Part shown: positions 54,678-63,904 of the stretch, piece after piece
Layout of the letters: each line of letters opens with the position of its first letter
How positions within the stretch are numbered: position 1 is the first letter of the stretch
Source: CADCVT01 sp036389485
GTDB taxonomy: Bacteria > Actinomycetota > Thermoleophilia > Solirubrobacterales > Solirubrobacteraceae
Direction: 5' to 3'
DNA length: 64,000 nucleotides
Assembly: GCA_036389485.1 (NCBI GenBank)
Contig: DASVPR010000045.1
Coordinates: 134,554-198,553, forward strand
Notes under the pieces: model-generated
Seen by the model: only the letters and a program-made list of their open reading frames with translations
What the model was told of the DNA's origin: nothing
The model's database searches: none
Program-made: the position numbers and the translations under genes

Positions 54678-55786
54678 GCCGCCGCCGCCTCCTGCAGGAC
54701 GGTCCCGTCCCGCACCGCGACGCGGGTCACGCCCGCCGCGGTCGCTCCGGGCACGTGGGCGAGGTCGGTCGTGGTGATGACCGACTGCCCGCCGGCCCCG
54801 ATCCTCTCGACGAGCCGCTCGCGGCGGGTGGCGTCGAGCTCGCTCATCACGTCGTCGAGGAGGAGGAGCGGCGGGCCGCCGCGGGCCTCGCCGAGGGACT
54901 CGCGCTCGGCGAGGAGGAGCGCGAGGAGCGCGAGGCGCTGCTCGCCCTGCGACCCGTACGCGCGGAGCTCGCGGTCGTCGCGCAGCAGCGCGAGGTCGTC
55001 GCGGTGCGGCCCGTGGCCCGTGAAGCCGCGCTCGAGGTCGGAGTCCACGCGGGCCGCGAGCTCCGCGGCCAGTTCCTCCTCCGTCGCGGCCCGCGCCTTC
55101 GGTCGCTCCTCCAGCCGCGCCTCCCCGCTCAGCCCCAACTCGGCGGCCGCCGCCGCGAACGGCTCCACCAGCGTCGCGACCGCGGCGCTGCGGTCCGCCC
55201 GCAAGGCCATCCCGTGGCGCGCGAGCTGCTCGTCCCACGCCCGCAGCGAGTCGCGCGCGGCCAGCCCGCGGCGCACTCTCGACAGCAGCGCGTTGCGCTG
55301 TGCAAGGGCCTGTGAATAAGACCTGCGGGTCGCGACCCGCGCAGGCCACAGAGCCGCGACGACCTGGTCGAGGTGCGAACGCCGCAGCGCCGGCGGCCCC
55401 TTCACCAGCTCGAGCCGATCCGGCAGGAAGACGCTCACGAGCGGCCGCGCCGGCGTGTCCGCGAGCCGCTCCACCGGCGCGCCGTCGACGCGGAAGCGCT
55501 TCGGCTCGCCGGGCTGGAAGCCGACCGCGAGCTCGTGCGCGCCGTCGCGATCGCGCGTGTCGACCTCCACCCGCGCGGCGCTCGCCGAGAACGCCACGAC
55601 CTCCCGCTCGTTCCCCGTCCGGCACGACCGCCCGGTCAGCCCGAAGTACAGCGCCTCCACGAGGTTCGTCTTCCCGGCCCCGTTCGGCCCATGGACCACG
55701 GTCAGGCCCGGGCCGAGCCGCACCTCCGCGGCCTCGTAGCTGCGCCACCCCCGCACCCGCAGCGCCTCGACGCGCGGAGAGCCCAC
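54674..55786 (-). CDS. recF: DNA repair ATPase RecF
   Basis: A 370-residue RecF: Walker A VVHGPNGAGKTNLVEALYFG, signature YGSQGEQRLALLALLLAERE, Walker B PPLLLLDDVMSELDATRRER. Loads RecA at gaps. GTG start four bp after the dnaN stop. Confidence 0.95.
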   Translation of the reverse strand: MGSPRVEALRVRGWRSYEAAEVRLGPGLTVVHGPNGAGKTNLVEALYFGLTGRSCRTGNEREVVAFSASAARVEVDTRDRDGAHELAVGFQPGEPKRFRVDGAPVERLADTPARPLVSVFLPDRLELVKGPPALRRSHLDQVVAALWPARVATRRSYSQALAQRNALLSRVRRGLAARDSLRAWDEQLARHGMALRADRSAAVATLVEPFAAAAAELGLSGEARLEERPKARAATEEELAAELAARVDSDLERGFTGHGPHRDDLALLRDDRELRAYGSQGEQRLALLALLLAERESLGEARGGPPLLLLDDVMSELDATRRERLVERIGAGGQSVITTTDLAHVPGATAAGVTRVAVRDGTVLQEAAAA

Positions 55787-55790
55787 GGCC

Positions 55791-56900
55791 CTACACGTTC
55801 AGCCTGATCGGCATGATCAGGTACAGGAAGCCGCTGCCGTCGCCGGCCTCGATCAGGCCGGGCCGCAGCGGGCTGATCAGCTTGAGCAGAAGGTCGTCCG
55901 CGTCGACCGACTCCAGCCCGTCGCGCAGGAACTCCGGGTTGAAGCCGATCTCGAACGGTTCGCCCCCGAACGGCAGCGGCAGCGTCTCGAGCGCCTCGCC
56001 GACGTCGGGCGTCTGGGCCGAGACCCGCAGCTCGCCCTCGGCGAACGACAGGCGCAGCGGCGCGTTCTTCTGCGCGAGCAGGGAGATGCGCCGGACGACG
56101 TCGGTCAGCTCCCGCGTGTCGACCCGCAGCTCGTGCTCGTACGTCTCCGGCAGCAGCTGGCGGTAGTTCGGGAACTGCCCTTCGATCAGGCGCGAGGTGA
56201 GCACCATCCCGCCGACGTCGAAGACGATCTGGTTCGCGCGCTTGGTCACGGCGAGGGTCTCGCTGCCGGCCTGCTGCGCGATCCGCGCCAGCTCCTGCAG
56301 GGCCCGCGCCGGCACGTTGGCTTCGAAGGCCCCGTCCAGCGGCGCGTCGAGCGGGGTCTCCTTCACCGACAGCCGATACGAGTCGGTGGCGACCATCCGC
56401 AGCTCTTGGCCACTGGCGCTCACGAGGATCCCGGTGAGGATCGGGCGCGTCTCGTCGCGCGAGGCGGACCGCGCCACCTTGCCCACGGTCTCGACGAACG
56501 CCTCGGCCGGGACGGTCACCACCGCGTCGCCGCCGGGCTCCGGGAACGGGGGGAAGTCCTCGGCCCGCAGCGTGCGGATGTGGAACGTGGCGGAGCCCGA
56601 GACGATCTCGACGTCCTGCTGTGCGGCGCGCAGCTCTATCGTCACGCTGTCGGACGGCAGCGCGCGGGCCACGTCGAGGGTGAGCCGTCCGGGGAGGACG
56701 GCCACGCCCTCGCGCTGGACCTCCGCCTGCAGGGGAACGCGCAGGCCCACCTCCATGTCGGTGGCGCGCAGCTCGACGCTCCCGTCCTCGGCGACGACCT
56801 GGACGCCGGAGAGCGCCTGGACGGCGGAGCGGGTGGACGCGACGCGGGAGACCGTCTGAAGCTGGGCGAGGAGCTCGGGTGCCGATGCCTGCAACTTCAC
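55791..56900 (-). CDS. dnaN: DNA polymerase III sliding clamp DnaN
   Basis: A 369-residue clamp of normal length: LQTVSRVASTRSAVQALSGV, RMVATDSYRLSVKETPLDA, and the C-terminal YLIMPIRLN. Three repeated clamp folds. GTG start; 123 bp separate it from dnaA. Confidence 0.96.
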   Translation of the reverse strand: MKLQASAPELLAQLQTVSRVASTRSAVQALSGVQVVAEDGSVELRATDMEVGLRVPLQAEVQREGVAVLPGRLTLDVARALPSDSVTIELRAAQQDVEIVSGSATFHIRTLRAEDFPPFPEPGGDAVVTVPAEAFVETVGKVARSASRDETRPILTGILVSASGQELRMVATDSYRLSVKETPLDAPLDGAFEANVPARALQELARIAQQAGSETLAVTKRANQIVFDVGGMVLTSRLIEGQFPNYRQLLPETYEHELRVDTRELTDVVRRISLLAQKNAPLRLSFAEGELRVSAQTPDVGEALETLPLPFGGEPFEIGFNPEFLRDGLESVDADDLLLKLISPLRPGLIEAGDGSGFLYLIMPIRLNV

Positions 56901-57023
56901 GATGAAGACCTCGAGAGAATGGAAGGAGTCATAGGGGCTGTCAGGTTGTGCAGAAGGGCCCGGAAGGCCGGAGCGTGCGGGTTCGGAACGTTCACGGAGC
57001 CCTCCCGTCCTGTGCGCAGTCTG
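56901..57023. other. dnaA-dnaN intergenic region, poor DnaA-box content
   Basis: This 123-bp gap, where many Gram-positive origins lie, holds only weak DnaA-box-like words (TTGTGCAGA near 56945, two or more mismatches from TTGTCCACA) and no AT-rich unwinding stretch. I see no convincing origin. Confidence 0.5.
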
Positions 57024-58412
57024 TCAGTCGCGCCCGTCGGCACGCAGCCGGGCGGTGACGGCCTGGATGGCCTCGTAGGCGTCGGTGTCGTCGGCGATGC
57101 GCTGCTCGGTGCGCTTGACGGCGTGCAGGACCGTGGTGTGGTTGCGGCCTCCGAACGCGGCGCCGATGGCGGGCAGGCTCGCCTCCGTGTGCTCGCGGGC
57201 GAGGTACATGGCGACCTGCCGCGGCCACGCGACGCGGGCGGTGCGACTGGCGGAGAGGAGCTCGTCGCGGTCGAGGCCGAAGTGGTCGCAGACGGTGGCC
57301 TGGATCCGCTCGATCGTCGGCGCCGGCGCGCGCGTGCCCGGCCGCGGGGAAGACGGATACAGGTTGGCCAGGACCTCGTCGGCCAGCGCCGGCGTGAGCG
57401 GCCGGCGCGTGAGCGAGGCGAAGGCGACGACGCGGATCAGCGCGCCCTCGAGCGCGCGGACGTTGTCGAGCATTCGGCCGGCGATCGCGGCGAGGACGTC
57501 GTCGTCGGGCACGTGGAGCTGGTCGTGCTGCGCGCGCTTGCGCAGGATCGCGACGCGCATCGCGTGGCAGGGCGCGCCGATGTCGGTCACCAGGCCCGAC
57601 TCGAACCGCTCCCGGAGCCGGTCCTCGAGCGCGACGAGGTCGCGCGGCGGGCTGTCGGAGGTCAGGACGAGCTGTGCGCCGGCGTCGTAGAGCGCGTTGA
57701 AGGTGTGGAAGAACTCCTCCTCGGTCTTGGCCTTGCGCTCGAGGAACTGGACGTCGTCGATGAGGAGGACGTCGTTGCGGCGCCACTTCCCCTTGAAGCG
57801 CTCGACGTCACGCGCCTGGATCGCGGCGAGGAAGTCGTTGGTGAAGCGCTCCGCCGTCGTGTACCGCACACGCAGCCCGGGCTCGTACGCGCCCAGGTAG
57901 TTGGCGATGGAGTGGAGGAGGTGGGTCTTGCCGACGCCCGGCGGTCCGTAGATGAACAGCGGGTTGTAGGCGGTCCCGGGCAGCTCGGCGACCGCGAGCG
58001 CCGCGGCGTGCGCGAGCCGGTTGGCGTCGCCGATGACGAACTGGTCGAAGGTGAGCTTCGGGTTGAGTTCCGGCCGGCCGTGCTCGTCGAGCCCCGCGTC
58101 GGGCGGGCCCGCGGCAGCGGCGGAGGCGGGGACGACGTCGACGGTCGCGTCCGGGCCCAGGACGACCGCCGCGCACGTCTGGAGCACGCGCGCGAAGCGG
58201 TCCGCGACCCAGCGTCGCTTGTCGTCCGGCGCCTCGACGACGAGGCGCTCGCCGTCGAGCGCGCGCAGCCGGAGCGCCGCCAGCCACAGGTCGTACGCCG
58301 CCGGCTCGACCGCACGACGCAGCTCGCCCTGCACGCGGGACCACGTGTCGGCGGCGTCGTGCGTCACGGCAGGCGTCGGTTCCTCCCCCTCCAGGGCGGT
58401 CGTGGCGGGCAC
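57024..58412 (-). CDS. dnaA: Replication initiator DnaA
   Basis: About 462 residues: N-terminal domain (WSRVQGELRRAVEPAAYDLW), very short domain II, AAA+ domain (NPLFIYGPPGVGKTHLLHSI, VLLIDDVQFLERKAKTEEEF), and domain IV with LPAIGAAFGGRNHTTVLHAV. GTG 58412 chosen; GTG 58367 and 58487 are alternatives. Divergent from rpmH. Confidence 0.95.
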   Translation of the reverse strand: MPATTALEGEEPTPAVTHDAADTWSRVQGELRRAVEPAAYDLWLAALRLRALDGERLVVEAPDDKRRWVADRFARVLQTCAAVVLGPDATVDVVPASAAAAGPPDAGLDEHGRPELNPKLTFDQFVIGDANRLAHAAALAVAELPGTAYNPLFIYGPPGVGKTHLLHSIANYLGAYEPGLRVRYTTAERFTNDFLAAIQARDVERFKGKWRRNDVLLIDDVQFLERKAKTEEEFFHTFNALYDAGAQLVLTSDSPPRDLVALEDRLRERFESGLVTDIGAPCHAMRVAILRKRAQHDQLHVPDDDVLAAIAGRMLDNVRALEGALIRVVAFASLTRRPLTPALADEVLANLYPSSPRPGTRAPAPTIERIQATVCDHFGLDRDELLSASRTARVAWPRQVAMYLAREHTEASLPAIGAAFGGRNHTTVLHAVKRTEQRIADDTDAYEAIQAVTARLRADGRD

Positions 58413-58508
58413 TGATCTCGGTGGGGGCGCGAACGCCCCGGCGGGAGCGACGGTAGCACCGGCTCCGAGCGCCCGCAGGAGGGCCACGCCGCAAAACGCG
58501 AAGGTTTC

Positions 58509-58536
58509 GTGAACACCCGGTCGCGGGGCTGTTCAC
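58509..58536. promoter_or_regulatory. Inverted DnaA-box-like pair between dnaA and rpmH
   Basis: GTGAACA (58509-58515) and TGTTCAC (58530-58536) form a perfect inverted pair; read outward they give TCGTGAACA and TTGTGAACA, each near the TTGTCCACA box. Likely DnaA autoregulation rather than a full origin. Confidence 0.45.
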
Positions 58537-58564
58537 AACCCGTCGTCTATCCTCCGTCGCCGCG

Positions 58565-58699
58565 ATGAAGCGCACCTACCAGCCCAAGAAGCGCAAGCGC
58601 GCTCGGACGCACGGGTTCCGTGCGCGGATGCAGACCCGTGGCGGCCGCCTGACGCTCAAGCGCCGGCGCTCCAAGGGCCGCAAGCGCCTCGCAGTCTGA
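58565..58699 (+). CDS. rpmH: Ribosomal protein bL34
   Basis: A 44-residue, very basic protein, MKRTYQPKKRKRARTHGFRA followed by RMQTRGGRLTLKRRRSKGRK and RLAV, an unmistakable L34. TATCCT (58548-58553) lies 11 bp before the ATG. Head of the rpmH-rnpA-yidD-yidC-jag operon. Confidence 0.97.
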   Translation: MKRTYQPKKRKRARTHGFRARMQTRGGRLTLKRRRSKGRKRLAV

Positions 58700-58702
58700 G
58701 CC

Positions 58703-59077
58703 GTGCCGCCCAAGCGCGGCCGCCTGTCCCGCAGCGCCGAGTTCGAGCGCGTCTACCGCCACGGCCGCTCGCACGGCAACCGCCACCTCGTCCTCTACGC
58801 GTTCCCGCGCGCGGAGGCGGCGGCGGACGACTCCGACGAGCCGCGCGTCGGGCTCTCGGTTTCCCGGAAGGTGGGGGGCGCCGTCGACCGCAACAAGGTC
58901 AAGCGCCTGCTCCGCGAGGCGTTCGCCGCGGAGTCCGCGCGCCTGCCTGCGGGCCACGACGTCGTGGTGGTCGCGCGGCCGGAGGCGCGCGAGCTCGCCG
59001 AGCGCGAGGGACTGGCGGGGATCCGGACCGCGCTCGCCGAGCTGGTCGAGAAGGCCGCGGCGAGGGAGGCCCCGTGA
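58703..59077 (+). CDS. rnpA: Ribonuclease P protein component
   Basis: A 124-residue RnpA: LSRSAEFERVYRHGRSHGNR, VGLSVSRKVGGAVDRNKVKR with the RNR-type motif as DRNKVKRLLREAF. GTG start three bp after rpmH. Processes tRNA 5' ends with the RNase P RNA. Confidence 0.95.
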   Translation: MPPKRGRLSRSAEFERVYRHGRSHGNRHLVLYAFPRAEAAADDSDEPRVGLSVSRKVGGAVDRNKVKRLLREAFAAESARLPAGHDVVVVARPEARELAEREGLAGIRTALAELVEKAAAREAP

Positions 59078-59328
59078 CGGCGCTGCGCCGCGTGTTCGTG
59101 GCGCCGATCCTCGCCTACCAGCGGGTGATCTCGCCCGCCCTCCCGCGCCGCTGCAAGTACGAGCCGACGTGCTCGGCCTACGCCGTACGGGCGATTCGGG
59201 AGTACGGCATACTGCGCGGGCTGGTCCTGGCGGGCTGGCGGCTGCTGCGCTGCAACCCCTGGAGCCACGGTGGCTTCGACCCGGTCGAGGCGCAGCGCCT
59301 GTTCCGCCGCCGACCTCCGTCGCCATGA
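59074..59328 (+). CDS. yidD: Membrane protein insertion efficiency factor YidD
   Basis: An 84-residue YidD: PILAYQRVISPALPRRCKYE, PTCSAYAVRAIREYGILRGL, LRCNPWSHGGFDPV. GTG start overlaps rnpA; stop overlaps yidC (ATGA). Confidence 0.96.
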   Translation: MTALRRVFVAPILAYQRVISPALPRRCKYEPTCSAYAVRAIREYGILRGLVLAGWRLLRCNPWSHGGFDPVEAQRLFRRRPPSP

Positions 59329-60287
59329 GCTTCTACTTCGCCGACGTCCCCGTCATCCAGCCCCTGATCGACGTGTTCGAGAAGGTGCTGGTCTTCTTCC
59401 ACGACTCCGTGGGGCTGGGCTGGGGCACCTCGATCATCGCCCTCACGATCACCATCCGGGCGCTCCTGCTGCCGCTGACGCTCAAGCAGGTCAAGTCGAT
59501 GCAGGAGATGCAGCGCATCGCTCCCCAGATGAAGGAGCTGCAGGCGAAGTACAAGGAGGATCGCCAGCGTCTGAACCAGGAGATGATGAAGCTCTACCAG
59601 GAGCACAAGGTGAACCCGTTCGCCTCGTGCCTGCCGCTGCTGGCGCAGCTCCCGGTCTTCATCTCGCTGTTCTACCTGCTGCGGCAGGACCTCCGGCACG
59701 AGGTGTGCCCGGAGATCAACGCGGCCGGGATCTCCAACCCGAAGCCGTGCGGCGAGTCGACCGCGTCGGAGTTCCTGTTCATCCCGGACATCACGGACAA
59801 GGCGACGGGCGCGGTGCTCGTGACGCTGCTCGTGCTCTACGTCGGTTCGCAGCTCGCGTCGTCGGTGCTGATGAGCGTCTCGGCGGATCCGCGCCAGCGC
59901 TACATCTTCATGGCGCTGCCGTTCATCTTCATCCCGTTCATCCTCTCGTTCCCGGCGGGCCTGCTCGTCTACTGGATCACGACGAACGTCTGGACGATCG
60001 TGCAGCAGTTCATCGTGCGGAAGACGGTCGGGCCGGTGAGACCGGCGATCGCCACGGCGGACTCGGGAGGTGGTGGTGGAGGCCTGCTCGGCCGGCTGAT
60101 GGGCGGCGGGGACGACGGCGAGCGCGACGCCACGGGCCGGCCGGTCGGCGGCGCCGACGCGAACCGGCCGAAGGCCGCGAAGACCTCTGGCGCGAAGGGC
60201 AACGACGACGGCGCGAAGCCGACGCGCCGCACCGCTCCGCCGCCCCCGCCGCGGCGCAGGAAGAAGAAGACGGGGAGGCGGCGGTAG
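59325..60287 (+). CDS. yidC: Membrane protein insertase YidC
   Basis: A 320-residue Oxa1/YidC protein: GWGTSIIALTITIRALLLPL, QKRM-type QMKELQAKYKEDRQRLNQEM, NPFASCLPLLAQLPVFISLF, and final membrane segments. It lacks the large N-terminal P1 domain and has a Lys/Arg/Pro-rich cytosolic tail typical of Gram-positive YidC. Confidence 0.95.
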   Translation: MSFYFADVPVIQPLIDVFEKVLVFFHDSVGLGWGTSIIALTITIRALLLPLTLKQVKSMQEMQRIAPQMKELQAKYKEDRQRLNQEMMKLYQEHKVNPFASCLPLLAQLPVFISLFYLLRQDLRHEVCPEINAAGISNPKPCGESTASEFLFIPDITDKATGAVLVTLLVLYVGSQLASSVLMSVSADPRQRYIFMALPFIFIPFILSFPAGLLVYWITTNVWTIVQQFIVRKTVGPVRPAIATADSGGGGGGLLGRLMGGGDDGERDATGRPVGGADANRPKAAKTSGAKGNDDGAKPTRRTAPPPPPRRRKKKTGRRR

Positions 60288-60754
60288 TGCCCGAGGAGAC
60301 CGCGGAAGCCGCTGCGCTGCGCGAGCTGCTCGAGCGGGTGGCCGACGCGCTGGACCTCGACGCGGACGTCGAGATCGAGGACGACGGCGAGACGCTCACC
60401 GGCCGGCTCGACGGCGAGGACCTGGGCCTGTTCATCGGGCGCCACGGGTCGACGATCGAGGCGGTTCAGCACCTCGCGCAGCGGATCGCCGGCGGCGAGG
60501 GGGCTTCCCGCCGGCGGATCGTCGTCGATGCCGCGGGCTACCGCGAGCGGCGGGCGCAGGTTCTGGAACGGCAGGCAGACGAGGCCGCGGACCGTGCGGT
60601 CCGGTCGGGCCGCCCCGTCGCGTTGGACGCGATGACGTCGAGCGAGCGGCGCATCGTGCACGAGTACCTGCGCGATCGGGGCGACGTGGACACACACAGC
60701 GAGGGCGACGAGCCCGACCGGCACCTGGTCGTCTCGCCCGCCTCCGGCGACTGA
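60287..60754 (+). CDS. jag: Jag/KhpB-type KH-R3H RNA-binding protein
   Basis: A 155-residue protein with a KH-like domain (LGLFIGRHGSTIEAVQHLAQ) and C-terminal R3H domain (LDAMTSSERRIVHEYLRDRG). The N-terminal Jag_N domain is missing. Overlaps yidC stop by one base. RNA chaperone linked to cell division in Firmicutes. Confidence 0.92.
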   Translation: MPEETAEAAALRELLERVADALDLDADVEIEDDGETLTGRLDGEDLGLFIGRHGSTIEAVQHLAQRIAGGEGASRRRIVVDAAGYRERRAQVLERQADEAADRAVRSGRPVALDAMTSSERRIVHEYLRDRGDVDTHSEGDEPDRHLVVSPASGD

Positions 60755-60808
60755 GTCGCTCCGCTCCGCCGCCGCGGGGCGGGCGACTGATCCCGCTCCG
60801 CCGCCCCG

Positions 60809-60884
60809 GGGGACAGTCCCCGTGTACCGCGCGGCGGCGCCCCTCCCCCGCGCCGTGCCGCGGTGCCGCAGGGGGACAGTCCCC
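60809..60884 (+). repeat. Two copies of a 13-bp palindrome in the jag-endonuclease gap
   Basis: GGGGACAGTCCCC at 60809-60821 and 60872-60884, in the 166-bp gap after jag. A third copy is at 23501-23513. Such palindromes are often scattered by REP-associated transposases; no transposase is in the window. Confidence 0.8.
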
Positions 60885-60911
60885 GTTTCACGTTTTTCTC
60901 CCCGGTGAAAC
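60885..60911 (+). promoter_or_regulatory. Split parS-like inverted repeat
   Basis: GTTTCAC (60885-60891) and GTGAAAC (60905-60911) are the two half-sites of the ParB target TGTTTCACGTGAAACA but are separated by 13 bp. It may be a degraded or inserted parS, or part of the repeat. No intact parS was found in the window. Confidence 0.35.
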
Positions 60912-60920
60912 AATCCACGG

Positions 60921-61277
60921 ATGCTCTCGGAGTTCGATCAGGGCGTCGTCGTCGGGCTGCTGCTCGGCGAGGGCAGCTTCGGCGGGGATGGCAAGCAGCC
61001 GCAGATCACAGTCCGGATGCACACTCGGCACGAGGCGCTGTTCCAGTGGCTGATGGAGCGGTTTCCGCGGACACGGCTGTACGGGCCGTACCACCATGGC
61101 GGCCGGTCGTACTTCCAGTGGATGGCGCGCGGGCAGGCGCTGGTCGAGGACGTGCTGCCCGTGCTCGAAGCCGCGATGACGCCGGAGCTCGACGCGCATG
61201 CGCACGCGCGCCTGGAGACGATGCGGGCTCGGTATGCGGACTACATCGCGGCGGTGCGAGCGCGGGCGGAGCGGTGA
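60921..61277 (+). CDS. Small LAGLIDADG-type endonuclease-like protein
   Basis: A 118-residue protein with one LAGLIDADG-like motif, GVVVGLLLGEGSFGGDGKQP, followed by a homing-endonuclease-like strand pattern (QITVRMHTRHEALFQWLMER, GGRSYFQWMARGQ). Single-motif proteins act as dimers. It is not inside an intron or intein but lies between jag and rsmG, with its stop overlapping the rsmG start (GTGA). The acidic catalytic residue (Glu of GEGSF) is present. Confidence 0.75.
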   Translation: MLSEFDQGVVVGLLLGEGSFGGDGKQPQITVRMHTRHEALFQWLMERFPRTRLYGPYHHGGRSYFQWMARGQALVEDVLPVLEAAMTPELDAHAHARLETMRARYADYIAAVRARAER

Positions 61278-61963
61278 CGCGGCTGGAGGAGCTGGCGAAG
61301 GAGTACGTCGTCGGGCCCGCCGGCGTGGCCGCGCTGCGGGCGATCCTGGACCTCCTCGCGAGCGACGACACCGCGCCCACGACCGTCCGGGACCCCGAGC
61401 GGGCGGTCGACGTCCACGTCGCCGACTCGCTGTCGGGACTCGTGCTCGAGGAGGTGCGGTCGGCCCGGGCGATCGCCGATTTGGGCTCCGGGGCGGGATT
61501 TCCGGGGCTGGCGCTGGCGGCGGCGCTTCCCAAGGCCCACGTGTCCCTCGTCGAGAGTGTGGGGCGGAAGTGCGCGTTCATGGAGCGCGCGATCGGGGCG
61601 GCCGGACTGTCGAACGCGGAGGTCGTGTGCCAGCGGGCCGAGGAATGGCAGGCCACCAACGACGTCGTCACGGCGCGCGCGCTCGCGCCTCTCGCCGCGA
61701 TCGCCGAGTACGCGGCGCCCCTGCTGCGCGCCGGCGGCGGGCTGGTCGCGTGGAAAGGGGCTCGGGATGCGGGCGAGGAGGCCGATGCCGCCGCCGCGGC
61801 GGGCGTTCTCGGCCTCGAACCGCGCGGCGTGCGGCGGGTCGAGCCGTTCCCGGGTGCCGAGCAACGCCACCTGCATCTCTACTCGAAGGTGCGGCCGACG
61901 CCTTCGCGCTTCCCCCGTCGAGCGGGAATGGCCCGCAAGCGCCCACTCGCAGGCTCGAGTTGA
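61274..61963 (+). CDS. rsmG: 16S rRNA m7G527 methyltransferase RsmG
   Basis: A 229-residue RsmG: HVADSLSGLVL, ADLGSGAGFPGLALAAALPK (SAM site), VESVGRKCAFMERAI, and DVVTARALAPLAAIAEYAAP. GTG start coupled to the upstream endonuclease gene. Loss gives low-level streptomycin resistance in other bacteria. Confidence 0.94.
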   Translation: MTRLEELAKEYVVGPAGVAALRAILDLLASDDTAPTTVRDPERAVDVHVADSLSGLVLEEVRSARAIADLGSGAGFPGLALAAALPKAHVSLVESVGRKCAFMERAIGAAGLSNAEVVCQRAEEWQATNDVVTARALAPLAAIAEYAAPLLRAGGGLVAWKGARDAGEEADAAAAAGVLGLEPRGVRRVEPFPGAEQRHLHLYSKVRPTPSRFPRRAGMARKRPLAGSS

Positions 61964-62035
61964 GGTGGAGACAGGGCGGTTCGGCCCCGAACCGCCGCGG
62001 CCATCCGACCGCCCCCGCCGGTACCTTGGCCGGCG

Positions 62036-62786
<751 letters not shown>

Positions 62787-62794
<8 letters not shown>

Positions 62795-63712
62795 CGCGCT
62801 GGCCCGCGCGAAGACGGCGCCGCGCGGCATGGGCCGCGGGCTCGCCGCGATCCTCTCCGTGTCCGAGGGCGGGGACGGCGACGAGCTGCGCGAGGTGTCC
62901 GCCGACCTGATCGCGCCGAACCCGCACCAGCCGCGCCGCTCGTTCGACGAGGTCGCCCTGCAGTCGCTCGCCGACTCGATCGCGGCGAACGGGGTGCTCC
63001 AGCCGGTGCTGGTCCGGCCGATCCCCGGCGGGACGTACGAGCTCGTCGCCGGCGAGCGGCGCTGGCGCGCGGCGAAGCTCGCGGGCTTGGAGCGGATCCC
63101 CGCGCTCGTACGCGACCGCGACGACGCGACCTCGCTCGAGCTCGCGCTCGTCGAGAACATGGCCCGCGAGGACCTCAACCCGGTCGAGGAGGCGCGCGCC
63201 TGCGCGGCGCTCGTCGAGGAGCTGGGCCTGACGCGGGAGGAGGTCGGCCTGCGCGTCGGGCGCAGCCGCGTCGCGGTGTCGAACCTGCTGCGCCTGCTCG
63301 ACCTCCCCGACGAGGCGCTCGCGCTCCTCGAGACCGGCGATCTGAGCGAGGGCCACGGCCGCGCGCTGCTCCTCGCCGACGACCACGCGGCGCGCCGCCG
63401 CCTGGCCCGCGGCGCGGCCGACGAAGGCTGGTCCGTCCGCGCGCTCGAGACGCGCGCCCGCGAGGCGAACGCGACGACGACGCCCGGCGGCGGACCATCG
63501 CGCGGCGGCGCGCGGAGGGGGCTGCACCCCGACCAGGAGGCGGCGGTCGCGACCATCGCCGAGACCCTCGGCGGAGCCTTCGGCAGAGAGGTCAAGGTGA
63601 AGCCCGCCGGGAGCGGCTACAGAGTCGAGCTGGAGCTGTCGACCATCGAGGAGGCGGCGGCTCTCGCGGGCCGCGTCAGCCCGGGACCCGGCGCTACACT
63701 GCCGACCCCCGA

Positions 63713-63722
<10 letters not shown>
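62787..63722 (+). CDS. parB: Chromosome partition protein ParB (Spo0J)
   Basis: A 311-residue ParB/CTPase: PNPHQPRRSFDEVALQSLAD, SIAANGVLQPVLVRPIPGGT, GERRWRAAKLAGLERIPALV, ALVENMAREDLNPVEEARAC, helix-turn-helix GRSRVAVSNLLRLLDLPDEA. GTG start. Its last three codons and stop lie inside the tRNA-Ile gene. Confidence 0.96.
63695..63700 (+). promoter_or_regulatory. -10 element for tRNA-Ile inside parB
   Basis: TACACT, 12 bp before the first tRNA base. No clear -35 was found. Confidence 0.45.
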
Positions 63723-63786
<64 letters not shown>

Positions 63787-63904
63787 TCGCCCGAATTTCC
63801 CGGAAGCACGGCGATTTCGGCTCCGCGGCACCGGGTGCGACTCGACCTCCCGCAGAAAGGCGCAGAATGATCGCGTCGTATCTGTTGGTCGCGGGCGCCC
63901 GGAC

